Positions 35,512 through 43,569 of a DNA stretch of 44,868 nucleotides are shown here, in pieces; positions within the stretch are counted from its first letter, which is position 1, and every line of letters starts with the position of its first letter. Position numbers and translations under genes: made by a program. Origin of the DNA: Acidimicrobiia bacterium (lineage in GTDB: Bacteria > Actinomycetota > Acidimicrobiia > Spongiisociales > UBA11373). The notes under the pieces were generated by a model. It saw nothing but the letters and a program-made list of their open reading frames with translations. It was not told where the DNA came from and ran no database searches. Where the stretch lies: positions 1 to 44,868 of the forward strand of contig JACRIT010000059.1 in the NCBI GenBank assembly GCA_016215655.1, given 5' to 3'.

Positions 35512-36449
35512 CAGCCCCGGCACGGGGTGCGCCGGTGCGGGGTCCGCTGCTCCTCCATCACCCCGTCACGATCGCACCCGGCGCGCCCGTGCTCGAGGTC
35601 GCCGGCGTGGTCCGCTCCAGCGCCGTCGACGGCCCGGGCAACCGCTACGTGCTGTTTCTCCAGGGGTGCAACTTCGACTGCACCGCCTGTCACAATCCCA
35701 CCACCATCGGCCGGTGCGACGCCTGCGGCGCCTGCGTCCCGGTGTGCCCCCACGGAGCGCTCTCGTTGCCCGAACCAGGGGTCGTCGCCTACGACCCGGC
35801 GCCGTGCGACCGCTGCAAGCTGTGTGTCACGGTGTGTCCGATCGATGCCGACCCCGCCATCCGCGTCGTCCCCGTCGACGTGCTGGTGGAGGAGATCCGC
35901 CCGCTTGCCCGCTTCCTGAGCGGGGTCACCGTCACCGGAGGCGAACCCACCATCCAGGCGGGAGCCCTGGCGGCGCTGTTCGCCGCGCTCAAGGCCGACG
36001 CCGGCCTCGGCCACCTCACCACCCTCGTGGACACCAATGGCACACTGCCGCCGGCGCGATGGAAGCCATTGCTGCCCGTGCTCGACGGAGCCATGGTCGA
36101 TCTCAAGGCCGCATCGTCGGACCTCCACCAGCGGCTCACCGGACACGACAACGTCGCGGTGAAGGAGACGATCCGCTTCCTCTCGTCGGCGGGCAAACTC
36201 GCCGAGGTGCGCCTGCTCGTCGTCGAAGGGGTCACCGACACCGATGAGGAACTCGCGGCGTGGGCGGAGTTCGTCGCCGCCGTCGACCCCGGCATCCCGG
36301 TGCGACTGATGGCCTTCCGGCACACCGGGACCCGGGAACGGGCTCGGATCTGGCCCGAAACCTCCCCCGAGGCCGTCGATCGGGTGCAGGAACGGCTCAC
36401 CGCACTCGGGCTGACCGCGGTCGGTTCGATCGGCGTCAGCCGGCGCTGA
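35508..36449 (+). CDS. yjjW: YjjW-type glycyl radical enzyme activase (radical SAM)
   Basis: A 313-residue radical SAM enzyme. The SAM cluster motif is CNFDCTACHNP (CxxxCxxC). An inserted ferredoxin region with two 4Fe-4S motifs follows (CDACGACVPVCP and CDRCKLCVTVCP), as in activases of glycyl radical enzymes, then TVTGGEPTIQ, the SAM-binding GGE. It abstracts hydrogen from Gly458 of the partner enzyme. The GTG at 35508 overlaps the partner's TGA. The 3' end overlaps the tail of the convergent RNA methyltransferase gene by 14 bases. Confidence 0.94.
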   Translation: MTAPARGAPVRGPLLLHHPVTIAPGAPVLEVAGVVRSSAVDGPGNRYVLFLQGCNFDCTACHNPTTIGRCDACGACVPVCPHGALSLPEPGVVAYDPAPCDRCKLCVTVCPIDADPAIRVVPVDVLVEEIRPLARFLSGVTVTGGEPTIQAGALAALFAALKADAGLGHLTTLVDTNGTLPPARWKPLLPVLDGAMVDLKAASSDLHQRLTGHDNVAVKETIRFLSSAGKLAEVRLLVVEGVTDTDEELAAWAEFVAAVDPGIPVRLMAFRHTGTRERARIWPETSPEAVDRVQERLTALGLTAVGSIGVSRR

Positions 36450-37641
36450 ACGCCGCCACGGTCTCGATGTGGAACGTCTGCGGGAACAGATCCACCGGGG
36501 CGGCCCACAGCAGGCGGTACCCGCGCTCGCCCAGGTACCGGGCGTCGCGGGCCAGCGATGCCGGATCGCACGAGACATAGGCGATCGTCCGGGGCCGACC
36601 CGCCGCCACCGCCTCCACCCCCTTCACACCGAGTCCGTCCCGGGGCGGATCGACGACGGCGAGGTCCCACCGCCCGCCGATCAAAGGCACGGCCTGTTCG
36701 ACCGCTCCCTCGATGATGCGGACCGCGAGGCCTGCCGTTGCCGCGTTGTGACGCAGATCCGAAACCGCCAGCGGGTCCGACTCGACGGCGATCACGGCGG
36801 CCAGGTCCCGCCCCACCGTGATCCCGAATAGTCCGCCGCCGGCATAGGCGTCGAGCAGTGTGTCGCCGATCCGAGGAACGAGGGCTTCGCGCACCAGTGC
36901 GACGAGCATCTCGGCGCCTGCCGTGTTGTTCTGGAAGAACGCATCACCGGTGATCCTGAATGTGGCCCCGGCGACGGTCTCGGTGATCGTGCCGTCACCG
37001 ATCACGGCACTGAGCCGGCCACGGCGCCGGTATGACACCGAGCAACCCCAGTCGGTGGCGGTGGCCGGGACCTGCCCCTCCACCACGGCGAGCCGCGCCC
37101 CCGTCGTCACCGCGATCCGTAGCGTCACCGCGGTGGCATCGCCGAGGTCGCCGAGACGGGCGTAAAGCTCCGCCAGAGAGGGATGCAGGAGCAGGCACTC
37201 GTCGATCGGCTCGAGATCATGACTGCGGCGCCGGTGGAATGCCGGGCCTCCACCGGCGACGCGGAAGTCGGCGCGGTTGCGGTACCCAAAGGGTGCCCCG
37301 ACCATCACCGTGTCGCGTACCGGCGGCTCGACGATCTTTCCGAGATGGGCGAGCTGGCCGGCGAGGATGGTGCGCTTCCACTCCAGCTGAATCGGGTACT
37401 CGGCAAACTGCCACTGGCACCCACCGCACACGCCGAAGTGGGCACACGGTGGTTCGATCCGGTGGGGCGACCGCTCCACGATGCGGTGCAGCTCCACCCG
37501 AGCCCAGGAGCCGCCGTCCTTGATCACTTCTCCGAGCACCCGCTCTCCGGGCATCGCTCCCTCGACGAAGTGGGCCTTGCCCTCGACCCGGGCCACCGCC
37601 TCGCCACCGTGGGCGACATCCGTGGGGTGGAGTTCGATCAC
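36436..37641 (-). CDS. TrmA/RlmD-type tRNA or rRNA (uracil-5-)methyltransferase
   Basis: A 401-residue protein: an N-terminal TRAM-like domain (about 1-60), a 4Fe-4S cysteine set (C66, C72, C75 in CAHFGVCGGC and a later Cys in IDECLLLHP), a SAM-binding domain with LLDAYAGGGLFGI, the VDPPRDG motif and the catalytic cysteine in YVSCDP. It methylates C5 of a uridine in rRNA or tRNA; target not decided. The GTG at 37641 has GGGAG 9 nt upstream. Divergent from the small membrane peptide gene. Confidence 0.92.
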   Translation of the reverse strand: MIELHPTDVAHGGEAVARVEGKAHFVEGAMPGERVLGEVIKDGGSWARVELHRIVERSPHRIEPPCAHFGVCGGCQWQFAEYPIQLEWKRTILAGQLAHLGKIVEPPVRDTVMVGAPFGYRNRADFRVAGGGPAFHRRRSHDLEPIDECLLLHPSLAELYARLGDLGDATAVTLRIAVTTGARLAVVEGQVPATATDWGCSVSYRRRGRLSAVIGDGTITETVAGATFRITGDAFFQNNTAGAEMLVALVREALVPRIGDTLLDAYAGGGLFGITVGRDLAAVIAVESDPLAVSDLRHNAATAGLAVRIIEGAVEQAVPLIGGRWDLAVVDPPRDGLGVKGVEAVAAGRPRTIAYVSCDPASLARDARYLGERGYRLLWAAPVDLFPQTFHIETVAAFSAG

Positions 37642-37707
37642 GGTGCCGAGCTCCCGCGACTCCGTACACTCGCCATCAACCCGCCGCGCGACCTCCTGAG
37701 GAGCGTC

Positions 37708-37776
37708 ATGGAAATCCTTCTGATCATCGTGATCCTGCTGTTCGTGTTCGGCGGGTGGCGATTCACCAGGCGGTAG
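37708..37776 (+). CDS. 22-residue membrane peptide
   Basis: ATG with GAGGAG 4 nt upstream opens MEILLIIVILLFVFGGWRFTRR: one hydrophobic helix and a basic tail. It resembles the short DUF3309-like peptides found in many bacteria, function unknown. The reading frame is too short for confident codon statistics, but the strong ribosome binding site, the clean TM pattern and the position in the divergent gap support it. Confidence 0.6.
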   Translation: MEILLIIVILLFVFGGWRFTRR

Positions 37777-37803
37777 ACGTCCCCGCCGCCCAGCTGACGT
37801 CTT

Positions 37804-38874
37804 TCAGGCTGCACTCGGCCGGTAGATTCGCACGCCGTCGGTGTCCACCACCATGAACCACGGCTCGCCCGCACCGTACGCGGCGCCGAGGTGTGCCGGG
37901 CTGCCCGGATCCGAGAGGGTGAAGGGACTTCGCACCGCCACCACCGGCGTGACGGTCCCATCGGGAAGGATGGTGAAGTAGCCGCCCAGTTGCAGGCTCT
38001 CGTCGGCCGAAGAGGCTCCGAGGAGCAGCACGTGGATTCGCCCATCGGCGGTGGTGGCCGCTTCCATCGAGCCGAACGCCGGGATGTCCTCGTCGGCGGC
38101 GGTGACGAGGGGCACCACTCGATCGACCCGCACCGCGGCATCGGGGAGCACGATGCGCAAGCCATCCACGCTCATCTCGAGCAGGAATCGTGTGCCGGTC
38201 TGGGTGACGAACCACTCGGTGGGCGCCATGGTTCCGGCGATCGGATCGACTGCCTGCAGCGTCCCGAGATGGTCGAAGCCGTACGCGATCACACCGTCGT
38301 CGACACGCGGCACCACGATGCCGGGGAGATCGACCTGGTCGATGCCATCGGCGTCGGCTCGCAATACGACGCTGTGGTCGTCGCGGTGTCCGATGGCGAT
38401 CAAGGTGCCGTCGGCCAGAACCCGGGGCAACTGGAACTGGAAGTACACACCGTCGACGAGCAGACCTTCCGGAACCGGCAGGGCATCGCGGAACACCCCG
38501 TCGGCGGAATACCTGGCCAGACGCGTCTTGGCGGCATCGAGGAACCACCACGTGCCGTCGGGCCCCTGGGCGCCGTACTCGGGACCGAGGTCCATCGAAC
38601 CGCCTTCGCCGCCGGGACTGGTGCCGAGGGTCTCCTCGGTGTCCCCATACGGGATGAAGAGGGCTTCGGTCCATTCGGGCCCCATGGACTCGCCGGCAAC
38701 CGGAAGGGCGATGACGTCCACCCCCACCACGACGGTCGTGGTCGTGGAGGCCTTGGAGGTGGTGACCACCGCGGTCGTGACGACCGTCTGAGTCGTCGTG
38801 GTGCCGCCACCGGATTGACAGGAGGTGATGACGAAGGCGAGAGACAGGAGTCGAGACCACCGACGGAGCGACAT
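37804..38874 (-). CDS. Predicted lipoprotein, possibly beta-propeller
   Basis: A 356-residue protein with lipobox VITSC (Cys19) and a Thr/Val-rich linker to about residue 50. The remaining part has repeated strands such as GPDGTWWFLDAAKTRLARYSADG, VLADGTLIAIGHRDDHSVVL and TTADGRIHVLLLGASSADES, a pattern of beta-propeller repeats. No enzymatic motif is visible, so the function is unknown. ATG 38874 has GGAGG with a 4-nt spacer. It diverges from the ACR3 gene. Confidence 0.75.
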   Translation of the reverse strand: MSLRRWSRLLSLAFVITSCQSGGGTTTTQTVVTTAVVTTSKASTTTTVVVGVDVIALPVAGESMGPEWTEALFIPYGDTEETLGTSPGGEGGSMDLGPEYGAQGPDGTWWFLDAAKTRLARYSADGVFRDALPVPEGLLVDGVYFQFQLPRVLADGTLIAIGHRDDHSVVLRADADGIDQVDLPGIVVPRVDDGVIAYGFDHLGTLQAVDPIAGTMAPTEWFVTQTGTRFLLEMSVDGLRIVLPDAAVRVDRVVPLVTAADEDIPAFGSMEAATTADGRIHVLLLGASSADESLQLGGYFTILPDGTVTPVVAVRSPFTLSDPGSPAHLGAAYGAGEPWFMVVDTDGVRIYRPSAA

Positions 38875-38961
38875 GAGACCTCCCCTGGGTGCGCACGATC
38901 AGGGTAGGGCGGGCCGTTCCTGGTGGTGGTGCTTGGATGGACACCACACGGCGACCAGTCC

Positions 38962-38975
38962 GGGACCTCGGACCC
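38962..38975 (+). promoter_or_regulatory. DosR/DevR-like box GGGACCTCGGACCC
   Basis: Fits GGGNC-N4-GNCCC and is followed by T. It lies 35 nt before the ATG of the ACR3 gene and 88 nt from the divergent lipoprotein start. At this distance it could be an activator site or overlap the promoter core. Confidence 0.5.
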
Positions 38976-39010
38976 TGCCACCGGGAGGCTTGCCGTGATT
39001 GGCTGCTCTC

Positions 39011-40084
39011 ATGGTCTCACCATTCGCAGCAGCCGAAGAAGCCGCGGTGCTCTCCCGGCTGTCCCGCCTCGACCGCTTCCTGCCGGCCTGGATCCTGCTC
39101 GCCATGGCGGCCGGGCTCGCCCTGGGCCGTCTGGTCCCCGACCTCAACGATGCCCTCGACGCCGTGAGCGTCGGTTCGGTATCGTTGCCGATCGCGCTGG
39201 GGTTGCTGGTGATGATGTACCCGGTGCTCGCCAAAGTGCGGTACTCGAAGGTCACCGAGGTCGCCGCCGATCGGACAATGCTCCTCACCTCGCTGGTCCT
39301 GAACTGGGTGATCGGCCCGGCACTCATGTTCACCCTCGCCTGGACGCTGCTCCCGGACCTTCCCGAGTACCGAACCGGGCTCATCATCATCGGACTGGCC
39401 CGCTGCATCGCCATGGTGCTCATCTGGAACGACCTCGCCTGCGGAGATCGCGAGGCGGCAGTGGTCCTGGTGGCCCTCAATTCGATCTTCCAGATCGTCG
39501 CCTATTCCCTGCTCGGCTACCTCTACCTGCACCTGCTGCCCGGATGGCTCGGGCTCGAGACCGACACGCTCGACGTGTCACTGTGGGAGATCGCCCGCAT
39601 CGTCGCGATCTTCCTCGGCGTGCCCCTCGTGGCGGGGTGGCTCACCAGAGTGTGGGGCGAGCGCGCCCGTGGCGTGGAGTGGTACGAAACCCGGTTCGTC
39701 CCCCGTATCGCCCCGTGGGCGCTCTACGGCCTGCTCTTCACCGTGGTGGTGCTCTTCGCCCTCCAGGGCGAAACCATCACCGCCCACCCCCTCGACGTCG
39801 CCCGGATCGCCCTTCCCCTGCTCGTCTACTTCGGCCTGATGTGGACGGTGTCGTTCGCCCTCGGCGTGCGGCTGGGGATCGGCTATCCCCGCAACGCCAC
39901 CCTCGCCTTCACTGCGGCGTCGAACAACTTCGAACTCGCCATCGCCGTGGCCATCGGGGTGTACGGCGTCAGCTCCGGGCAGGCGTTGGCAGGTGTGGTC
40001 GGACCGCTCATCGAGGTGCCCGCACTGGTCGGCCTCGTGTATGTGGCGTTGTGGGCCCGCGGGAAGTTCTACCCGTCATCGTGA
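39011..40084 (+). CDS. Arsenite efflux transporter, ACR3 family
   Basis: A 357-residue ten-helix transporter that expels arsenite. Strong family landmarks: FLPAWILLAMAAGLALGRL, SVSLPIALGLLVMMYPVLAK, NWVIGPALMF, the conserved cysteine-containing ARCIAMVLIWNDLACGD, and AASNNFELAIAVAIGV. ATG 39011 was chosen by alignment to the family start. No arsR, arsC or arsM gene is next to it. A DosR-like box upstream is unusual for an arsenic pump, though arsenite is the form met in oxygen-poor water. A hairpin between it and the convergent YceI gene marks the end. Confidence 0.96.
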   Translation: MVSPFAAAEEAAVLSRLSRLDRFLPAWILLAMAAGLALGRLVPDLNDALDAVSVGSVSLPIALGLLVMMYPVLAKVRYSKVTEVAADRTMLLTSLVLNWVIGPALMFTLAWTLLPDLPEYRTGLIIIGLARCIAMVLIWNDLACGDREAAVVLVALNSIFQIVAYSLLGYLYLHLLPGWLGLETDTLDVSLWEIARIVAIFLGVPLVAGWLTRVWGERARGVEWYETRFVPRIAPWALYGLLFTVVVLFALQGETITAHPLDVARIALPLLVYFGLMWTVSFALGVRLGIGYPRNATLAFTAASNNFELAIAVAIGVYGVSSGQALAGVVGPLIEVPALVGLVYVALWARGKFYPSS

Positions 40085-40095
40085 CCCGTCCCCGT

Positions 40096-40125
40096 GCTCG
40101 GGGCCGCCGGACGGCCGCCCCGAGC
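40096..40125. terminator. Hairpin between the convergent ACR3 and YceI genes
   Basis: GCTCGGGGC at 40096-40104 pairs with GCCCCGAGC at 40117-40125, with further pairing inside. It sits in the 52-bp gap between two gene ends. Confidence 0.65.
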
Positions 40126-40136
40126 AGTAGGGGCGC

Positions 40137-40694
40137 TCAGGACGCCGGCACCAGCTGCGCCTCGATCTCGATCGTCACCTTCTTCGACACCAACCAGCCC
40201 CCGGCCTCGAGGGCGACGTTCCAGTTGAGGCCCCACTCCTCGCGATCGATCTCGGCGCGAGCCGAGAAGGCCGCATGGGGCTTTCCCCACGGATCGGTGG
40301 CGATGCCGTCGAAGTCGAGGTCGAGCACGACGGGACGACTGATGTCCTTGATGGTGAGGTCCCCGCGCATGCGCCAGGCGTGATGATGGGGCTCGATGGA
40401 GGTGCTGACGAACCTCATCACCGGGTAGTTGGCGGCGTCGAAGAAATCGGGGCTGCGCAGGTGCGCGTCGCGATCGCCGAAGCCGGTGTCGACGCTGGCC
40501 ACCCCGATGGAGACATCGACCCGGGAGCCCTCAGGGCGCTCACCCACGATGATGGTCCCCGACACCTCGCCGAAGGTGCCCCGCACCTTGGTGACCATGA
40601 GGTGCTTGGCAACGAAGCCGACGTGGGTGTGGCTGGGATCGAGAGTCCAGGTGCCTGCCCCGGGCATGGTGGTCTCGGCGATGGTGGATGTCAT
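40137..40694 (-). CDS. YceI-family lipid-binding-fold protein
   Basis: A 185-residue protein with the YceI beta-barrel fold: WTLDPSHTHVGFVAKHLMVTKVRGTF at the N-terminus, ASVDTGFGDRDAHLRSPDFF in the middle and DREEWGLNWN near the C-terminus. The family binds isoprenoids or other amphiphiles; here there is no signal peptide, so it is cytoplasmic. AAGGAGA lies 7 nt before ATG 40694. It is divergent from a MarR gene, a common pairing in Actinobacteria, and a palindrome between them is the probable operator. Confidence 0.95.
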   Translation of the reverse strand: MTSTIAETTMPGAGTWTLDPSHTHVGFVAKHLMVTKVRGTFGEVSGTIIVGERPEGSRVDVSIGVASVDTGFGDRDAHLRSPDFFDAANYPVMRFVSTSIEPHHHAWRMRGDLTIKDISRPVVLDLDFDGIATDPWGKPHAAFSARAEIDREEWGLNWNVALEAGGWLVSKKVTIEIEAQLVPAS

Positions 40695-40719
40695 GAGACG
40701 GTCTCCTTGTTGCGACTAG

Positions 40720-40744
40720 CAATAGTTGCCGATTACAACCATTG
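40720..40744. promoter_or_regulatory. MarR-type operator between YceI and MarR genes
   Basis: CAATAGTTG and CAACCATTG are inverted arms (8 of 9 bases match) with a 7-nt spacer. AT-rich relative to the surrounding DNA and centred in the divergent gap, as for MarR autoregulation. Confidence 0.6.
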
Positions 40745-40765
40745 TGAGCCGCATCTATTCCCGGA

Positions 40766-40771
40766 TACCAT
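40766..40771 (+). promoter_or_regulatory. Candidate -10 box (TACCAT) of the MarR gene
   Basis: TACCAT with a 7-nt gap to the ATG at 40779; no ribosome binding site is present, fitting a leaderless mRNA. The operator at 40720-40744 covers the -35 region. Confidence 0.4.
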
Positions 40772-40778
40772 CCCGACC

Positions 40779-41228
40779 ATGGCGCGCCTCCCCGACGAAT
40801 CCCGCATCCGCGCCTGGCAGGGTGTGATGCGGATCCACGATTCGGTGTCGGCGGCGCTGGAGGAGGCGCTCCTGGAGACCAGCGCGCTCCCCCTCCCGTG
40901 GTACCAGGTGCTCGTCGAGCTCCGCCTTGCGGGCGGGTCGCTGCGAATGCACCAACTCGCCGAGGTGGCGACCTTGAGCCGCAGCGGCACCACCCGTTTC
41001 GTAGATCGCATGGAGGAGGCGGGCCTGGTGGAACGGCGCGTCTGCCCGCTCGATCGGCGGGGACTCGAAGTCGTGCTCACCGAAAAGGGTTCCGAAACAC
41101 AGCGCCGGGCAGCGCCATCGGTGTTACGAGGGGTGCAGGAGCACTTCGGCCGACACCTGACCGACGAGCAGGCCAGCCTTCTCGCCGACACGCTCGAAGG
41201 TGTGGTGCAGGCGGATCGCCGGTCCTAG
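40779..41228 (+). CDS. MarR-family transcriptional regulator
   Basis: A 149-residue winged-helix protein. The recognition region reads LRMHQLAEVATLSRSGTTRFVDRMEEAGLVERR, followed by the wing with CPLDRRGLEVVLTEKG. It probably represses itself and the divergent YceI gene through the palindrome between them. One cysteine (in RRVCPLD) lies in the wing and could sense oxidants, but this is a guess. The upstream frame of the same phase crosses the YceI gene and is not coding. Confidence 0.93.
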   Translation: MARLPDESRIRAWQGVMRIHDSVSAALEEALLETSALPLPWYQVLVELRLAGGSLRMHQLAEVATLSRSGTTRFVDRMEEAGLVERRVCPLDRRGLEVVLTEKGSETQRRAAPSVLRGVQEHFGRHLTDEQASLLADTLEGVVQADRRS

Positions 41229-41350
41229 CCGCCCCACATGGTGCTCGGGGATCTTCCCGCCCACCATCGATGCGATCCACGATCCCGCCCGTCGAGTGGC
41301 TCACGCGGCTGCGCACCTACCATCGGTTTCACCCGACAAAGGCGGTACCG

Positions 41351-41743
41351 ATGCTCGGATGGGTCGATGACGTCACCAAGATCACCCTGGCCAACCGCAA
41401 CTTCCGCACCGTGGTGAGCACGACACAGCACACGCAGCTCACGCTGATGAGTCTGAATCCAGGCGAAGACATCGGCTGGGAATCCCACCCCCACCTCGAT
41501 CAGTTCCTGCGGCTCGAGCAGGGCAAGGCGCGACTGGAGTTCGGGCGCACCAAGGGCAAGGTGGAGGAGACGCATCAGGTCGAGGACGACTGGGCCTTCA
41601 TCGTGCCGGCCGGGGTTTGGCACAACGTGGTCAATGTCGGAACCGACGCGGTGAAGCTCTACTCGTTGTACTCACCGCCCCAGCACCCCGCGGGGACGGT
41701 TCATGCGACCCGAGCGGACGCCGATGCCGCCGAGGGACACTGA
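41351..41743 (+). CDS. Cupin-domain protein
   Basis: A 130-residue single cupin. Motif 1 is GEDIGWESHPHLDQFLRLEQGKARLEFG and motif 2 is DWAFIVPAGVWHNVVN, with the metal-binding histidines and glutamate of cupins. Such small cupins are often annotated as mannose-6-phosphate isomerase-like, but the function is not known. ATG 41351 was chosen because family members begin just before the DVTKITLANRNFR segment and AAAGG lies 8 nt upstream; an in-frame ATG at 41270 would add 27 residues. It is followed by a GNAT gene. Confidence 0.85.
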   Translation: MLGWVDDVTKITLANRNFRTVVSTTQHTQLTLMSLNPGEDIGWESHPHLDQFLRLEQGKARLEFGRTKGKVEETHQVEDDWAFIVPAGVWHNVVNVGTDAVKLYSLYSPPQHPAGTVHATRADADAAEGH

Positions 41744-41776
41744 CCCGTTCTCCAGCGTCGACGGACTCCCAACACC

Positions 41777-41782
41777 TAGCCT
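41777..41782 (+). promoter_or_regulatory. Candidate -10 box (TAGCCT) of the GNAT gene
   Basis: TAGCCT with a 6-nt gap to the GTG at 41789; leaderless arrangement. Confidence 0.38.
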
Positions 41783-41788
41783 GCTCTC

Positions 41789-42370
41789 GTGACCATCGAG
41801 GTGGTACCGGCCACTGCTGATCGCTTCGACGCCGTCGCCACCATCCTCGGGCCGGGCGATCCGAATGCCCCGGCATGCTGGTGCCTCTACTTCCGTCTGA
41901 CCTCCTCGGAGTTCGGCCAGGTGAAGGGTGGCGCCCGCCCGGCGATGCTTGAAGCGTTGTGCGCCCGCGAGGTCGCCCCGGGGATGGTCGCCTACCGCGA
42001 CGGCGTTCCCGTGGGCTGGTGCGCACTCGGGCCACGCCGCGAGTTCGGCAGGCTCGAGCGCTCGCGCACCATCCCCAAGGTGGACGATCGCCCCGTATGG
42101 AGCGTGGTGTGCTTCGTGGTCCGTCCCGGGTATCGACGCCGCGGCGTGGCAGGCGCGCTTCTCGAAGGGGCCGTCGCCTATGCCCGCAGAAAGGAGGCAG
42201 TGGCCATCGAGGGCTACCCGGTGGACACCGGCGGCACCCGTATCAGCACGGCCTTCGCCTATGTGGGATCGACGACCATGTTCGAGCGCGCCGGATTCGA
42301 ACGGGTCGTCGAGACGGCAGCGCGCAGCGGCGGCATGCCCCGCTGGGTGATGCGGCGGGAGTTGGGCTGA
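41789..42370 (+). CDS. GNAT-family N-acetyltransferase
   Basis: A 193-residue GNAT protein with the acetyl-CoA loop RPGYRRRGVAGALLEGAVAYARR and the preceding strand VVCFVVRP. The early ACWCLYFRLT segment is typical of a subgroup found beside cupins and stress genes; the acceptor is unknown. The GTG start is supported by a TAGCCT box 6 nt upstream. Heptamer arrays lie right behind its stop. Confidence 0.9.
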   Translation: MTIEVVPATADRFDAVATILGPGDPNAPACWCLYFRLTSSEFGQVKGGARPAMLEALCAREVAPGMVAYRDGVPVGWCALGPRREFGRLERSRTIPKVDDRPVWSVVCFVVRPGYRRRGVAGALLEGAVAYARRKEAVAIEGYPVDTGGTRISTAFAYVGSTTMFERAGFERVVETAARSGGMPRWVMRRELG

Positions 42371-42376
42371 GGAAGC

Positions 42377-42397
42377 GCGATTCGCAATTCGCAATTC
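42377..42397. repeat. 7-bp tandem repeat (GCAATTC type)
   Basis: GCGATTC, GCAATTC, GCAATTC followed by GTCAG; the same sequence including the GTC end occurs at 19954-19970. Purine-rich DNA with weak GGCGAA repeats follows to about 42440. Confidence 0.8.
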
Positions 42398-42466
42398 GTC
42401 AGAGGCGAAGGGGGCGAAAGGCGAAGAGAAGGGGGAAGAGCCAGCGCCGGGAGTCCGGTGCCCGAC

Positions 42467-42494
42467 CATCTGGCATCTGGCATCTGGCATCTGG
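42467..42494. repeat. 7-bp tandem repeat (CATCTGG), four exact units
   Basis: Four perfect CATCTGG units, the reverse complement of the CCAGATG array at 21884-21932. It ends 30 nt before a TATCGT box that could drive the ABC exporter operon. Confidence 0.9.
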
Positions 42495-42523
42495 CATGGA
42501 CCAAACTCGTCCCACCGGCGCGG

Positions 42524-42529
42524 TATCGT
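42524..42529 (+). promoter_or_regulatory. Candidate -10 box (TATCGT) of the ABC exporter operon
   Basis: TATCGT 35 nt before the ATG at 42565, leaving room for a short leader with the GGAGAGGGG ribosome binding site. The heptamer array ends just upstream of the expected -35 position. Confidence 0.35.
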
Positions 42530-42564
42530 GCCGGCTCGTCCGGGTTCCGGAGAGGGGAATCTCC

Positions 42565-43569
42565 ATGGCAAATGCCATCGAGGCGCGCGGCCTCGTCAAG
42601 ACATACGGGAAGGTGACCGCCCTGGCCGGGCTCGACCTGGCGGTCGCAGAAGGCACCGTCCTCGGGCTGCTCGGCCCGAACGGAGCCGGCAAGACCACGG
42701 CCGTCTCGATCCTCAGCACCCTCATCGAACCCGATGCCGGCGAAGCGACCATCGCCGGCATCGACCTGCGGGCCCACCCCGACCTGGTGCGCTCCAAGAT
42801 GGGGCTCTCCGGCCAGTCCGCCGCCGTCGACGAGCAGCTCACCGGGTTCGAGAACCTCGACATGGTGGGGCGCCTCTACCACCTCGGCCGCAACCGCTCC
42901 CGGGAACGCGCCAACGAACTGCTGGAGCGGTTCGATCTCACCGAGGCGGCGGCGCGCCCGGTGAAGACCTACTCCGGAGGCATGCGGCGCCGCCTCGACC
43001 TCGCCGGCGCCCTGGTGGCCGAGCCGCCGGTGCTGTTCCTCGATGAGCCGACGGCCGGGCTCGATCCGCGCAGCCGCAACGAACTGTGGGAGGTCATCCG
43101 CGAGCTCGTGGGTCGCGGCACCACGCTGCTCCTCACCACGCAGTATCTCGAGGAGGCCGATCAACTCGCCAATGACATCGTGGTCATCGACCACGGGCGG
43201 GAGATCGCCCATGGCACCTCGCGCGAGCTGAAGCGGATGATCGGCGGCGAGCGCATCGAAGTCTCGGTGACCAACGCCGAGGATGCGGCGAAGGTGCGCC
43301 ACGTGCTCACCTCCTACGCCTCCGGTGAGATCCAGCACGATGCCACCACCCACACCCTGGTGGCTCCGATCGCCGGTGGCGCCGACGTGCTGACCCGGGT
43401 GCTGCGCTCGCTCGACGCCGAGGGCATCGCCGTCGAAGACATCGGCCTGCGCCGTCCCACCCTCGACGACGTGTTCCTGACCATCACCGGACACCACGCC
43501 GAGGAGGAGCCACCGGCCGAGGAGGCCACACCCGGCAGGGGCGAGAAGAAGAAGCGGGGCGCGAAATGA
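42565..43569 (+). CDS. ABC exporter ATP-binding protein, DrrA-like
   Basis: A 334-residue ATPase with Walker A GPNGAGKT (near residue 40), signature YSGGMRRRLDLAGALV, Walker B VLFLDEPTAGLD and a C-terminal extension typical of the DrrA/NodI group (GLRRPTLDDVFLTITGHHAEEE). It energises export of lipophilic compounds with the permease encoded next. ATG 42565 has a purine-rich GGAGAGGGG ribosome binding site. The last codons overlap the start of the permease gene by 4 bases (ATGA), so translation is coupled. Highly charged tail with Glu and Lys runs. Confidence 0.95.
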   Translation: MANAIEARGLVKTYGKVTALAGLDLAVAEGTVLGLLGPNGAGKTTAVSILSTLIEPDAGEATIAGIDLRAHPDLVRSKMGLSGQSAAVDEQLTGFENLDMVGRLYHLGRNRSRERANELLERFDLTEAAARPVKTYSGGMRRRLDLAGALVAEPPVLFLDEPTAGLDPRSRNELWEVIRELVGRGTTLLLTTQYLEEADQLANDIVVIDHGREIAHGTSRELKRMIGGERIEVSVTNAEDAAKVRHVLTSYASGEIQHDATTHTLVAPIAGGADVLTRVLRSLDAEGIAVEDIGLRRPTLDDVFLTITGHHAEEEPPAEEATPGRGEKKKRGAK

